Shown here one piece after another: positions 17,201 through 24,346 of a stretch of DNA of 57,020 nucleotides. The DNA is taken from positions 1 to 57,020 of the forward strand of contig JASBVL010000009.1 in NCBI GenBank assembly GCA_029961075.1, given 5' to 3'. Within the stretch, counting starts at the first letter, position 1, and each line of letters begins with the position of its first letter. The translations under genes were made by a program, and so were the position numbers. The notes under the pieces are model-generated. The model searched no databases. It saw only the letters and a program-made list of their open reading frames with translations, and was not told the origin of the DNA. This stretch comes from Sphaerobacter sp. Its GTDB lineage: Bacteria > Chloroflexota > Chloroflexia > Thermomicrobiales > Thermomicrobiaceae.

Positions 17201-17771
17201 CGAGCGCGAGGCCGAGCGCTACACCTTCCTGCGCGGCCAGCTCGACGACGTCCACGCCGCGGCCGAGGCGCTCCGCGCGCTCCTGGCAGACCTGAGCCGG
17301 TCGATGGCGGAAGAGTTCGACCGCACCTTCGGCGAAGTCGCCGCCGCGTTCGAGTCCACCTTCACCACCCTCTTCGGCGGCGGGAAGGCGAAACTCCTCC
17401 GGGTGCAGGACGAGGACGGCGCGACCGGGGTCGACATCCTGGCGCAACCCCCCGGCAAGCGCCTCCAGAGCCTGGCCCTCCTCTCCGGAGGCGAGCGCGC
17501 GCTGACGGCCGTGGCGCTGCTCGTCGCCATCCTGAAGGTGAACCCCAGCCCCTTCTGCATCCTCGATGAGGTGGACGCCGCGCTCGACGAGGCCAACGTC
17601 GTCCGCGTGCGGGAGGAGCTGAAGCGCCTGGCCGACCGCACGCAGTTCGTCGTCGTGACGCACAACCGCGCCACGATCGAGGGGGCCGATACCCTCTACG
17701 GAATCACCATGGGGGACGACGGCGTCTCGCGCGTCCTCTCCCTCCGCCTCCCGGCGGAGGCGACGGCGTAG
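14220..17771 (+). CDS. smc: Chromosome segregation protein SMC
   Basis: A 1183-aa ATPase that, with ScpA/ScpB, compacts and segregates the chromosome. N-terminal head: LKRLELHGFKSFA, Walker A GPNGSGKS at residues 33-40, Q-loop region GEQSYANLRG. Two long coiled-coil arms (about 170-510 and 660-1010), extremely rich in Ala, Arg and Glu, flank a hinge near 515-640 (SGIVGTLGSLLVVP, then SSGAVTGGARV). C-terminal head: signature LLSGGERALTAVALL and Walker B FCILDEVDAALDEANV, D-loop, then VVVTHNRATIEGADTLYG. ATG 14220 begins the conserved MPTRLKRLEL; the frame is open upstream but lacks a start context. Length is normal for the family. Confidence 0.97.
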   Translation: MPTRLKRLELHGFKSFATPTTFVFDPGITAIIGPNGSGKSNIAEAVRWALGEQSYANLRGRRTEDIIFAGSTARAPLGMAEVSLTLDNESGDLPLPFSEITITRRAFRSGENQYLINGARVRLKDVLQVTASLGQAYTVIGQGLVDAVLSQRPEERRGLFEHAAGITGLRLKQAEAQRHLAETQANSTRLEDLLAEIEPRLRSLERAARQAREAGELRARLRRALLQLYAHQWQAARERLRAAEDEATAAAQRAAAAAAAHAAARQALAEAEQRVAALRADLERLTAESARLDTEQRELEHRHALALERHAAQARRAGDLERELARLRAARQAAAQEAQEASDALAALTAEIAEREAAVARLAEADAVARERRERLAAALRRAEEAVTAAERAALAAASRRTLLDQQERDLVATRERLAREQQARAQRLAEVAAQAAAAEVARDEARETLARLAAERERLEAALAAAVAEGDEAERGLHAAERRLVERTTRLETLTRLRDSGAGLYAGTRAVLDAARAGQLSGIVGTLGSLLVVPAELEAAMEAALGGHLQDIVVERWGDAERAIQHLKRTQAGRATFQPLDTVRGGTARAPHLDHPGVRGVAADLIGYDPRLSQVVTSLLGRIIVTEDLATTRAVLPALPPGWSAVTLAGEITRSSGAVTGGARVKESGTLARERELRDLPKECAALRRERDAARERVEALAAEVARLRAAREALDREIAAAREAGRAAEAALARQRRLHADEEQGVASEAERCERVAQQLAALAAERQAAEEAAQAAAAQRAAAVAERERLEAALRAAEATGPDPRLQEARSALAGLHERRRGLIERRQRLAAEQERSAAALAEAERRLAEVAETMAALEAEIAALSAERERGAARRAAAAERLGPARAACEAARAAARTARDAAQTAEQAAREAERERDRVALELARRQDELALLRERIAHDLGEGAEVESALDATPVSDADPAALEREVDRLRAQLRRIGLVGEDAIEQHEREAERYTFLRGQLDDVHAAAEALRALLADLSRSMAEEFDRTFGEVAAAFESTFTTLFGGGKAKLLRVQDEDGATGVDILAQPPGKRLQSLALLSGGERALTAVALLVAILKVNPSPFCILDEVDAALDEANVVRVREELKRLADRTQFVVVTHNRATIEGADTLYGITMGDDGVSRVLSLRLPAEATA

Positions 17772-17814
17772 GCCGTCATCGGCCGCGCACTGCCGCCAGC
17801 GGGTCGCGCCGCGC

Positions 17815-18498
17815 TCACGGCGTCGCCGTGTGCGCCAGCGCGGGGTCCAGGCCGGAGATGAAGGCCCGCGCGACCCGCTGGTGCGAGGAGAGAACGTGCG
17901 CCCGCATCATCGCTTCGGCCGCGCGGGGGTCACGCGCCGCCAGGGTCTCCACCAGCGCCACGTGGGTCTCCACCACCTGGTCGCAGCCCACTTTGGAATG
18001 GGCCAGGTACCAGAGCCGGAGCGCCGTGAGATTGAACCGGTTGATCGCGTCAGCCAGGAATCGATTCTTGGTGGCGTGGGCGATGTGCGAGTGGATGGCG
18101 TAGTCGGTCTCGACCATCCGATAGACGTCCCCGTCGCGGATCGTCTCCGCCAGCACGTCGATCAGCCGCTGGAGCTGCGCCAGCTCCTCCGCGGTGATCC
18201 GCTCGGCGGCCAGACCACAGACCGGCACCTCGATCAGCATGCGGGTCTCAAAGAGTGGCTCGAGTTCGGTCAGGCTGAAGGGCCGGATCAGCGGGGTGCG
18301 GTGCGGCGGGGCGACGATGAACTGCTCCGCGGCGAGCCGCTTCAGGGCCTCGCGGAGCGGCGTGCGCCCAACCTGGAAGCGCTCCATCAGCAGCCCCTCA
18401 TCGAGCGGCTGGTGGGCATCGATCTCCTGCGTGATGATCGCGCGACGCAGCCTCCAGTAGGCAGCGTCCGCCTTCGTCGTCGGCTCCGGCAGCACCAT
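17815..18498 (-). CDS. GntR-family transcriptional regulator (FCD/FadR type)
   Basis: A 227-aa DNA-binding regulator. The N-terminal winged helix (about residues 10-75) contains MERFQVGRTPLREALKRL, the recognition-helix signature of GntR proteins. The C-terminal all-helical FCD ligand domain carries the metal ligands pattern D-x3-H (DYAIHSHIAH) and later histidines (VETHVALV, RAHVLSSH). ATG 18498 is chosen for GGGAGAGAA just before it. It is transcribed away from the ABC importer operon, whose promoter at 18731-18764 carries a palindrome, so it probably controls that operon in response to an imported small acid or amide (inference). Confidence 0.9.
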   Translation of the reverse strand: MVLPEPTTKADAAYWRLRRAIITQEIDAHQPLDEGLLMERFQVGRTPLREALKRLAAEQFIVAPPHRTPLIRPFSLTELEPLFETRMLIEVPVCGLAAERITAEELAQLQRLIDVLAETIRDGDVYRMVETDYAIHSHIAHATKNRFLADAINRFNLTALRLWYLAHSKVGCDQVVETHVALVETLAARDPRAAEAMMRAHVLSSHQRVARAFISGLDPALAHTATP

Positions 18499-18817
18499 CG
18501 CGTTCTCTCCCTCGGCGCATCGGCGCGCAGACGGTTCAGTCGGCACGGCCCCGCCGACGCGTGGTGCACAGCACCACTGACGTGGGGTGCCGGTCGTGGG
18601 CCTGCGCCTGTCTGCGGGCGCACCTTACCGCAATTCTAACGGACACGACATCTCGATCGACCCGTGGCGGGCGCCCGACCGCCGGCCACCCACGCACCCC
18701 CATCGCGCGCCGTTCTCGATCGGCCAGCGGTTGACAGGATATATCCTAGATGTTATGAGGATATGCGGTGTTCCGGGGTAGGCTACGGCAAACCGAGATG
18801 GGGGAGAGAGGGGAGAC
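18499..18817. other. Divergent intergenic region between regulator and importer operon
   Basis: These 319 bases hold the operon promoter and operator-like palindrome at 18731-18764. No further gene or structure is supported. Confidence 0.6.
18731..18764 (+). promoter_or_regulatory. Promoter with embedded palindromic operator for the ABC importer operon
   Basis: TTGACA at 18731-18736, 17-base spacer, TATGAG at 18754-18759. A perfect 12-base palindrome AGGATATATCCT (18736-18747) lies in the spacer and a further half site AGGATAT follows at 18758-18764. A repressor bound here would block RNA polymerase; the neighbouring GntR protein is the obvious candidate. The AT-rich island stands out in this GC-rich DNA. 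Confidence 0.7.
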
Positions 18818-20545
18818 ATGGCTGAGGAGCACGCCATGCGTGAGGCGAGCGCAGACGCATCGTCCCGATCGTCCACGTTGTGGACGCCGGACACGGCGCT
18901 CTCGCGCCGCCAGGTGTTGACGGTGGGCGGTGCGCTGACCGCCACCGGCCTGCTGATCGCCTGCGGCGGCGGGTCGTCGAGCACGCCCACCACCAGCAGC
19001 TCGTCGGGGTCGTCCGGCGGCTCGGGCGGCTCCGCCGGGACGCCCGGAGCGGGGGCAACGCCGGGCTCCAGCGGGGGCAGCGCGGGGACGCCCAAGCGCG
19101 GTGGCACGCTGCGCTACGGGCTGTCGACCGACCCGTCCAACTTCGAGCCGCACGTCTCCACCGGCGCCGCCTCCGGCGCGGTGAAGCTGATGGTCTACAG
19201 CACGCTGCTGACGTACGACGCCAACGGCCAGCTGATCGGCGACCTGGCTGAGTCGTTCGGCTGGGTCGACGACAAGACCTTCGAGGTCAAGCTCCGCAAG
19301 GGCGTGACGTTCCACAACGGCGACGAGCTGACCCCCGAGGACGTCATCTTCACCTTCCAGCGGATCAAGCATCCGGACACCGCCGCCACCAACGCCGGGC
19401 GGCTGACCGCGCTCGAGCGGGTCGAGGCCGGCGACGGCAACACCGTCCGCTTCCACCTGAGCACACCGATGGCGACGCTGCCCTACGTCCTGGCCGACAA
19501 TAGCTGCATGATCGTGTCGAAGAAGTGGATCGAGAGCGGCGTCGATCCCAAGACGACGATGATGGGCACCGGCCCCTTCAAGTTCATCGAGCGCAAGCCG
19601 GGCGTGTCGATCGTCCTGGAGCGCAACGAGAACTACTTCATCTCCGGCCTGCCCTACCTGGACGGGATCACCTTCATCCCCATGCCGGACGACAACGCCC
19701 GCGTGACGGCGCTGCGCACCGGCACGGTCGACTTCATCGACTACGTCCCGTACACGCAGATGGACGCCATCGCCCAGACGAAGAACCTCGTCCTGAAGAC
19801 GGACAAGGTGCTGGGCTTCGGCTGGCTCGCCTTCGTCTACGACCGGGAGCCGGTCAACGACCTCCGCGTGCGCCAGGCCTTCGCCTACGCCATGGACCGC
19901 GCCAAGATGGTGCAGATCGCCTTCAACGGCCACGGCGAGCCGATCACCGGCGGCATCATCCCGAAGGGCTGGGTCGGCCACTCGCCGGACCTGGAAGGCA
20001 CCTACGACGTCGACTACGACAAGGCCAAGGCGCTCCTCAAGGAGGCCGGGTTCGACAACCTCAAGATCGACCTGCTCACCACCTCCACCTACTCGGTTAT
20101 CCAGCGGCCGGCCATCGCCGCCCAGGCCGAGCTGAAGAACGCCGGCATCGAGGCCAACATGATCGCCGAGGAGTGGCTGACCTTCCGGCAGACGGTGCAG
20201 GCCGGGACCTACCCGGTGCACGTCTGGGGCACCGCCCCGGCCTTCAACGATCCCGACTTCCTCACCGACTACGTCGGGAGCAACGGCTTCTTCGCCAAGC
20301 AGATCCACTTCTCGGACGAGCAGATCGACAAGTGGCTCACCGAGGGGCGCCAGACCACCGATCCGGCCCTGCGCGGGGAGATCTACCACGAGGTCGAGAA
20401 GCGCGTGCTCGAGCTGCTCCCCTGGACCTACCTGATCCGGCGCGAGCAGGGCGAAGCGATGGCGAACTACGTCAAGGGCTACACACATCTCGCCGCGGGG
20501 AGCTGGTCCCAGATCACCCTGCGCGAGACCTGGCTGGACAAGTAA
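18818..20545 (+). CDS. ABC transporter substrate-binding lipoprotein (family 5, peptide type)
   Basis: A 575-aa periplasm-side solute receptor of the SBP_bac_5 (dipeptide/oligopeptide/nickel) family. The N-terminus has a twin-arginine motif SRRQVL at 29-34, a hydrophobic stretch and a lipobox ending at Cys49 (LLIAC), so it is probably exported by Tat and lipidated. A Gly/Ser-rich linker (50-90) precedes the mature domain, which shows the family signature around LAESFGWVDDKTFEVKLRKG and MGTGPFKF, ERNENYF and RQAFAYAMDR. GGGGAG lies 4 bases before the ATG. It is first in an operon with two permeases and two amidohydrolases. The ligand is unknown. Confidence 0.93.
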   Translation: MAEEHAMREASADASSRSSTLWTPDTALSRRQVLTVGGALTATGLLIACGGGSSSTPTTSSSSGSSGGSGGSAGTPGAGATPGSSGGSAGTPKRGGTLRYGLSTDPSNFEPHVSTGAASGAVKLMVYSTLLTYDANGQLIGDLAESFGWVDDKTFEVKLRKGVTFHNGDELTPEDVIFTFQRIKHPDTAATNAGRLTALERVEAGDGNTVRFHLSTPMATLPYVLADNSCMIVSKKWIESGVDPKTTMMGTGPFKFIERKPGVSIVLERNENYFISGLPYLDGITFIPMPDDNARVTALRTGTVDFIDYVPYTQMDAIAQTKNLVLKTDKVLGFGWLAFVYDREPVNDLRVRQAFAYAMDRAKMVQIAFNGHGEPITGGIIPKGWVGHSPDLEGTYDVDYDKAKALLKEAGFDNLKIDLLTTSTYSVIQRPAIAAQAELKNAGIEANMIAEEWLTFRQTVQAGTYPVHVWGTAPAFNDPDFLTDYVGSNGFFAKQIHFSDEQIDKWLTEGRQTTDPALRGEIYHEVEKRVLELLPWTYLIRREQGEAMANYVKGYTHLAAGSWSQITLRETWLDK

Positions 20546-20546
20546 C

Positions 20547-21491
20547 ATGACGCGGTATCTCGCCCGTCGCGGCCTCTACTTGCTGGTGCAGGTGCTGGTG
20601 GTGGCCACCCTGGTCTTCCTGCTGCTCCGGCTCGTGCCCGGCGACCCGGCGCGCGCGATTCTCGGCGAGACCGCGACGGAGGATCAGGTGGCGCGGGTGC
20701 GCCGCGAGCTGGGGCTCGATCGACCGATCTACGCGCAGTACGTGAGCTGGATGGGCAAGGTGCTCCAGGGCGACCTGGGCACCTCGATCACCAGCGGCCG
20801 GCCGGTCGCCACGGATGTGCGCGACCGGCTCGGCAACACCCTCGAGCTGATCGTGCTCGCCACGGTCGCGTCCCTCATCGTGGGGCTCCCGCTGGGCGTC
20901 ATCGCGGGCCTGCGCGCCAACCGCCTGCCGGACTTCGTGCTGAGCGCCGCCGCGATGCTGGGCCTGTCGCTGCCCGGCTTTGTGGTGGGGACGGTCCTGC
21001 TGCTGATCTTCGCGCTCCGCCTGCGCTGGCTGCCGCAGTCCCAGTACGTCGCCTGGAGCGAGAACCCGGTGGAGCACCTCAAGCTCCTGGTCCTACCGGT
21101 CCTCACCCTGGCGTCCTCGGCCGCCGCGGTCGTGATGCGGATGACGCGGTCATCCATGCTCGAGGTCGTCCGGCAGGACTACATCAAGCTGGCGCGCGCG
21201 AAGGGGTTGAGCGAGCGCGTGGTGATCCTGCGCCATGCGCTCAAGAATGCGATCAATCCCGTGGTGAGCGTGGTGGGCCTGGAGCTCGCCACGCTGCTGG
21301 GCGGCACCGTCATCGTGGAGACGATCTTCGGCTGGCCGGGGCTCAGCTCGCTGCTGATCGCGGGCGTGCGCGCACGCGACTACCCGGTCGTGCAGGGGGT
21401 CGTCCTCCTGATCGCCGTGCTGACCATCCTGATCAACCTGGCGATCGACATCGCCTACGCGGTGCTCGATCCGCGTATCCGGTACTCCTAG
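20547..21491 (+). CDS. ABC transporter permease (DppB/OppB type)
   Basis: A 314-aa inner-membrane permease with about six helices. The first helix near residues 9-30 is followed by the external region LGEDRPIYAQY-like (here LGLDRPIYAQY) and LGTSITSGRPV typical of DppB. The cytoplasmic EAA loop is ARAKGLSERVVILRHALKNA. Its ATG follows the receptor stop by one base, so the two are tightly coupled. It should pair with the next gene to form the channel. Confidence 0.93.
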   Translation: MTRYLARRGLYLLVQVLVVATLVFLLLRLVPGDPARAILGETATEDQVARVRRELGLDRPIYAQYVSWMGKVLQGDLGTSITSGRPVATDVRDRLGNTLELIVLATVASLIVGLPLGVIAGLRANRLPDFVLSAAAMLGLSLPGFVVGTVLLLIFALRLRWLPQSQYVAWSENPVEHLKLLVLPVLTLASSAAAVVMRMTRSSMLEVVRQDYIKLARAKGLSERVVILRHALKNAINPVVSVVGLELATLLGGTVIVETIFGWPGLSSLLIAGVRARDYPVVQGVVLLIAVLTILINLAIDIAYAVLDPRIRYS

Positions 21492-21505
21492 GAGGGAGCG
21501 GACCC

Positions 21506-22408
21506 ATCGCATCCACGGATCATGCGGTGGCGGCGCGGCCGGATGCCGTGGCCGGGACGGGTCGCCCACGCGCGCACACCACCGCGCTGCACCGCGCGCT
21601 GCACAGCCCGCGCGTCATCATCGCCGGCGTCTTCCTGGTGCTCGTCGCGGCCACGGCCCTGGCCGCGCCGCTGCTGGCACCCCATGACCCGGGCGAGCCG
21701 CTCGACATGCCCTTGCTGCCACCCGGCGGTGCCTACCCCCTGGGCACCGACGACTTCGGCCGCGACGTGCTCAGCCGGCTCATCTACGCCGGCCGGGTGT
21801 CGCTGGGCGTGTCGACGGCGTCGGTCGCCATCGCGACGTTCGTCGGCGTGTGGCTCGGCCTCTGCGCCGGCTACTACCGCGGCGCGGTCGAGACGCTGAT
21901 CATGCGCGCCATGGATATCCTGCTGAGCTTCCCGACGATCGTCCTCGCCATCGCGATCGTGGCGATGCTGGGCCCCAACCTGCGCAACGTCGTGATCGTG
22001 ATCGCGATCGTCTACACCCCCCGCTTCGTGCGCATCGTCTACGGTGCCACGCTGACCGTCCGGGAGGCGGAGTATATCCAGGCGGCACGCGCCATCGGGG
22101 CGCGGGATCTCCGCATCCTGCGCACCGCGGTGCTCCCGAACGTGATGGCCCCGATCCTCGTGCAGATCTCGCTGAGCCTCGGCTTCGCCATCCTCGTCGA
22201 GACGGGGCTGTCGTTCCTCGGCCTCGGCGCGCAGCCGCCCACCCCCTCCTGGGGGAACATGGTGTCGGCCGCGCGCGACTTCATGGAGACGAACCCGTGG
22301 CTCCTCATCGCCCCGGCGGCGATGGTGGGTCTCACGATCCTGGCGCTCAACACGCTGGGTGACGGCCTGCGCGACGCGCTCGATGACCGGCTCCAGGGGG
22401 CCGGGTAG
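21506..22408 (+). CDS. ABC transporter permease (DppC/OppC type), start uncertain
   Basis: Partner permease of about 293-300 aa: N-terminal helix (VIIAGVFLVLVAA), then PLGTDDFGRDVLSRLIYAGRVSLGV, the hallmark of DppC, and an EAA loop QAARAIGARDLRILRTAVLPN. Start choice is awkward. The first standard codon is GTG 21527 with no good ribosome site, while AGGAGG at 21490-21495 is ideally placed for an ATC codon at 21506 in the same frame. Initiation at ATC is possible but rare; the reported start reflects the ribosome site. No ATP-binding subunit gene (DppD/F) is present in the operon or the window, so the ATPases must be encoded elsewhere. Confidence 0.85.
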   Translation: MASTDHAVAARPDAVAGTGRPRAHTTALHRALHSPRVIIAGVFLVLVAATALAAPLLAPHDPGEPLDMPLLPPGGAYPLGTDDFGRDVLSRLIYAGRVSLGVSTASVAIATFVGVWLGLCAGYYRGAVETLIMRAMDILLSFPTIVLAIAIVAMLGPNLRNVVIVIAIVYTPRFVRIVYGATLTVREAEYIQAARAIGARDLRILRTAVLPNVMAPILVQISLSLGFAILVETGLSFLGLGAQPPTPSWGNMVSAARDFMETNPWLLIAPAAMVGLTILALNTLGDGLRDALDDRLQGAG

Positions 22409-22482
22409 CCGGCGGCCGTCGCCCCGGCGACGGTAGGAACCCGGGCCGGTCCGGCCCGGACACACACGAAGGAGAGAACCCG

Positions 22483-23331
22483 ATGGGTCGACTGCGGACG
22501 GTCGAGCTGGGACGGCTGAGCTGGGAGGAGGTGGCGGAGATCATCCCCGAGAACCCCATTCTCCTCCTCCCCATCGGCACCGTCGAGCAGCATGGGCCGC
22601 ATCTGCCGGTCAATGCCGACAACATGGTGGCCCACTTCGTCGCGACCCGCGCCGCCGAGCGGGCGCAGGCCCTGGCCCTCGTCGCGCCGGGCATCAACTA
22701 CGGCTGCTCCGCGGTCTTCAGCCACTTCCCCGGCACCATCCCGATCCGGCCGGAGACGCTGGCGCAACTGCTGCGCGACGTGTGCGCAGCGCTCATCGCC
22801 CAGGGCTTCCGGCGCTTCATCTTCGTCAACAACCACGGCGGCAACGAGGGCGTCTGCGAGCAGGTGGCGCGCGAGCTGAAGGCCCAGCACGGGCTGGTCA
22901 TCGGCAACATCTACCCCTGGCTCCTCGGCTACAACCTCATGCGCGACACCTACGAGGACGTCGAGCGCGCCTACGGGCACGGTGCTGAGCCCGAGACCTC
23001 GGCGATGATGGCGATGTTCCCGGAGGATGTCGTGCGCGAGCGCATGGCCGCCGGCACCTACCAGCCGTTCGCCGGCTGGAAGCCGCTGGGCTACAGCAAG
23101 GTCGAGGTGCCCGGGCAGCCCATCGGCGGCACCGTCTACCTCGACAGCGACGAGGTGGCGCCGAACGGCGTCACCGGCGATCCCAGCGTCGCCTCCGCGG
23201 AGCGCGGCCAGATCTGGATCGAGCGCATCGTGGGCTTCGCGGCGGCGTTCATCGACCACTACGCGGCCATCACCGCCGAGGCGGCCTGGGCCCAGGTGCC
23301 CGCCGAGACCGGCATGGTGAAGCCGCGCTAG
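22483..23331 (+). CDS. Creatininase-family amidohydrolase
   Basis: A 282-aa metal-dependent amidohydrolase of the creatininase family (creatinine amidohydrolase, FAPy deformylase and relatives). The metal-binding motifs are PIGTVEQHGPHLP (Glu, His), NADN (Asp) and FVNNHGGNEGV, followed by HGAEPETSAMM. Such enzymes open cyclic amides or hydrolyse formamides. AAGGAGAG precedes the ATG, 74 bases after the permease gene and on the same strand. With the next gene, a nitrilase-type amidase, it suggests that the imported compound is an amide or cyclic amide degraded stepwise. The true substrate is unknown. Confidence 0.92.
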   Translation: MGRLRTVELGRLSWEEVAEIIPENPILLLPIGTVEQHGPHLPVNADNMVAHFVATRAAERAQALALVAPGINYGCSAVFSHFPGTIPIRPETLAQLLRDVCAALIAQGFRRFIFVNNHGGNEGVCEQVARELKAQHGLVIGNIYPWLLGYNLMRDTYEDVERAYGHGAEPETSAMMAMFPEDVVRERMAAGTYQPFAGWKPLGYSKVEVPGQPIGGTVYLDSDEVAPNGVTGDPSVASAERGQIWIERIVGFAAAFIDHYAAITAEAAWAQVPAETGMVKPR

Positions 23332-23408
23332 GCGGCCCGGTCCGATCGCGTCGTCGCTGGCCCCGCGCGCCGCGGGGCCGGCGGTGAGCACTCGAAGGGA
23401 GCGTCCCG

Positions 23409-24248
23409 ATGCGCATCGCGGTCCTCCAAGTGAACTCGCGCGACAACAAGGCGGAGAACATCCGCGTCGCGCTCGAGCTGGTCGAGCGGGCCGCCGCGGC
23501 CGGCGCCGACGTGGCGGTCCTGCCCGAATATGTCGACTTCCTGGGGCCGAAGGAGGCCGGGGTCGCCGTGGCCGAGCCGATCCCCGGCCCGACGAGCGAG
23601 GCGTTCGCGGCCAAGGCCCGCGAGCTGGGCATCTGGCTCCTCGGCGGCTCGATCCGGGAGCAGGGCCCCGACCCGGAGCACATCTACAACACCAGCCTGC
23701 TGTTCAACCGTCAGGGCGAGATCGTCGCCAAGTACCGCAAGATCCACCTGTACGACGTCGAGCTGACCGGGAACGTCAGCGCCCAGGAGTCCGCCACCGT
23801 CGCGCCCGGCTGCGAGGTGGTGACCGCGGACATCGAGGGGCACATCGCCGGGCTGTCGATCTGCTACGACCTCCGCTTCCCGGAGCTGTACCGCGCGCTG
23901 ACGCTGCGCGGGGCGGAGATCCTGTTCGTCCCGGCGGCCTTTATGCTCTTCACCGGCAAGGATCACTGGGAGGTGCTGCTGCGCGCCCGCGCCATCGAGA
24001 ACCAGTGCTTCGTGGTCGCCGCCGGCCAGTACGGCAAGCATGAGCCGGACGTCACCTGCTACGGGCGCAGCATGATCATCGACCCGTGGGGCACCGTGCT
24101 CGCCACCGCGCCGGACGGGGTCGGCATGGCGATCGCGGACATCGACTTCGCCCAGCTCCGGCGCATCCGGCAGCAACTGCCATCGGTGGCGAACCGCCGC
24201 CCGGACGTCTACCCGGCCGAGCCGCGACCGGCCGCGGCGACCGCCTAG
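23409..24248 (+). CDS. Carbon-nitrogen hydrolase (nitrilase superfamily, Nit-like)
   Basis: A 279-aa amidase with the complete Glu-Lys-Cys triad: Glu in VAVLPEYV, Lys in YRKIHLYD, Cys in LSICYDLRFPELYR. The SICYDLRFPE form is typical of Nit/omega-amidase-like branches that cleave omega-amides or deaminated glutathione. It is the last gene of the importer operon, 77 bases after the creatininase homologue, with GAAGGGAG as ribosome site. A bidirectional terminator follows at 24294-24315. The pathway is inferred from context. Confidence 0.92.
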   Translation: MRIAVLQVNSRDNKAENIRVALELVERAAAAGADVAVLPEYVDFLGPKEAGVAVAEPIPGPTSEAFAAKARELGIWLLGGSIREQGPDPEHIYNTSLLFNRQGEIVAKYRKIHLYDVELTGNVSAQESATVAPGCEVVTADIEGHIAGLSICYDLRFPELYRALTLRGAEILFVPAAFMLFTGKDHWEVLLRARAIENQCFVVAAGQYGKHEPDVTCYGRSMIIDPWGTVLATAPDGVGMAIADIDFAQLRRIRQQLPSVANRRPDVYPAEPRPAAATA

Positions 24249-24293
24249 CGCGGCGCCACGCCGGCCACCGCCGGCAAGCGAGACGATTCCCAG

Positions 24294-24315
24294 GGGGCGC
24301 GAGCACTCGCGCCCC
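24294..24315. terminator. Bidirectional terminator between nitrilase and mlrC-like genes
   Basis: GGGGCGCGA at 24294-24302 pairs perfectly with TCGCGCCCC at 24307-24315 and is followed by TT. It lies in the gap between two convergent genes and can serve both. Confidence 0.7.
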
Positions 24316-24346
24316 TTCACGTTGGCGGCGGGCGACGCCCGCCGGC

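Noticed and set aside
15672..17663. Long open frame (663 codons) opposite smc, and similar frames opposite other genes (32697-35000, 38549-40528, 3806-4987)
   Set aside because: They are antisense shadows produced by high GC codon bias; no protein family resemblance and no ribosome sites.
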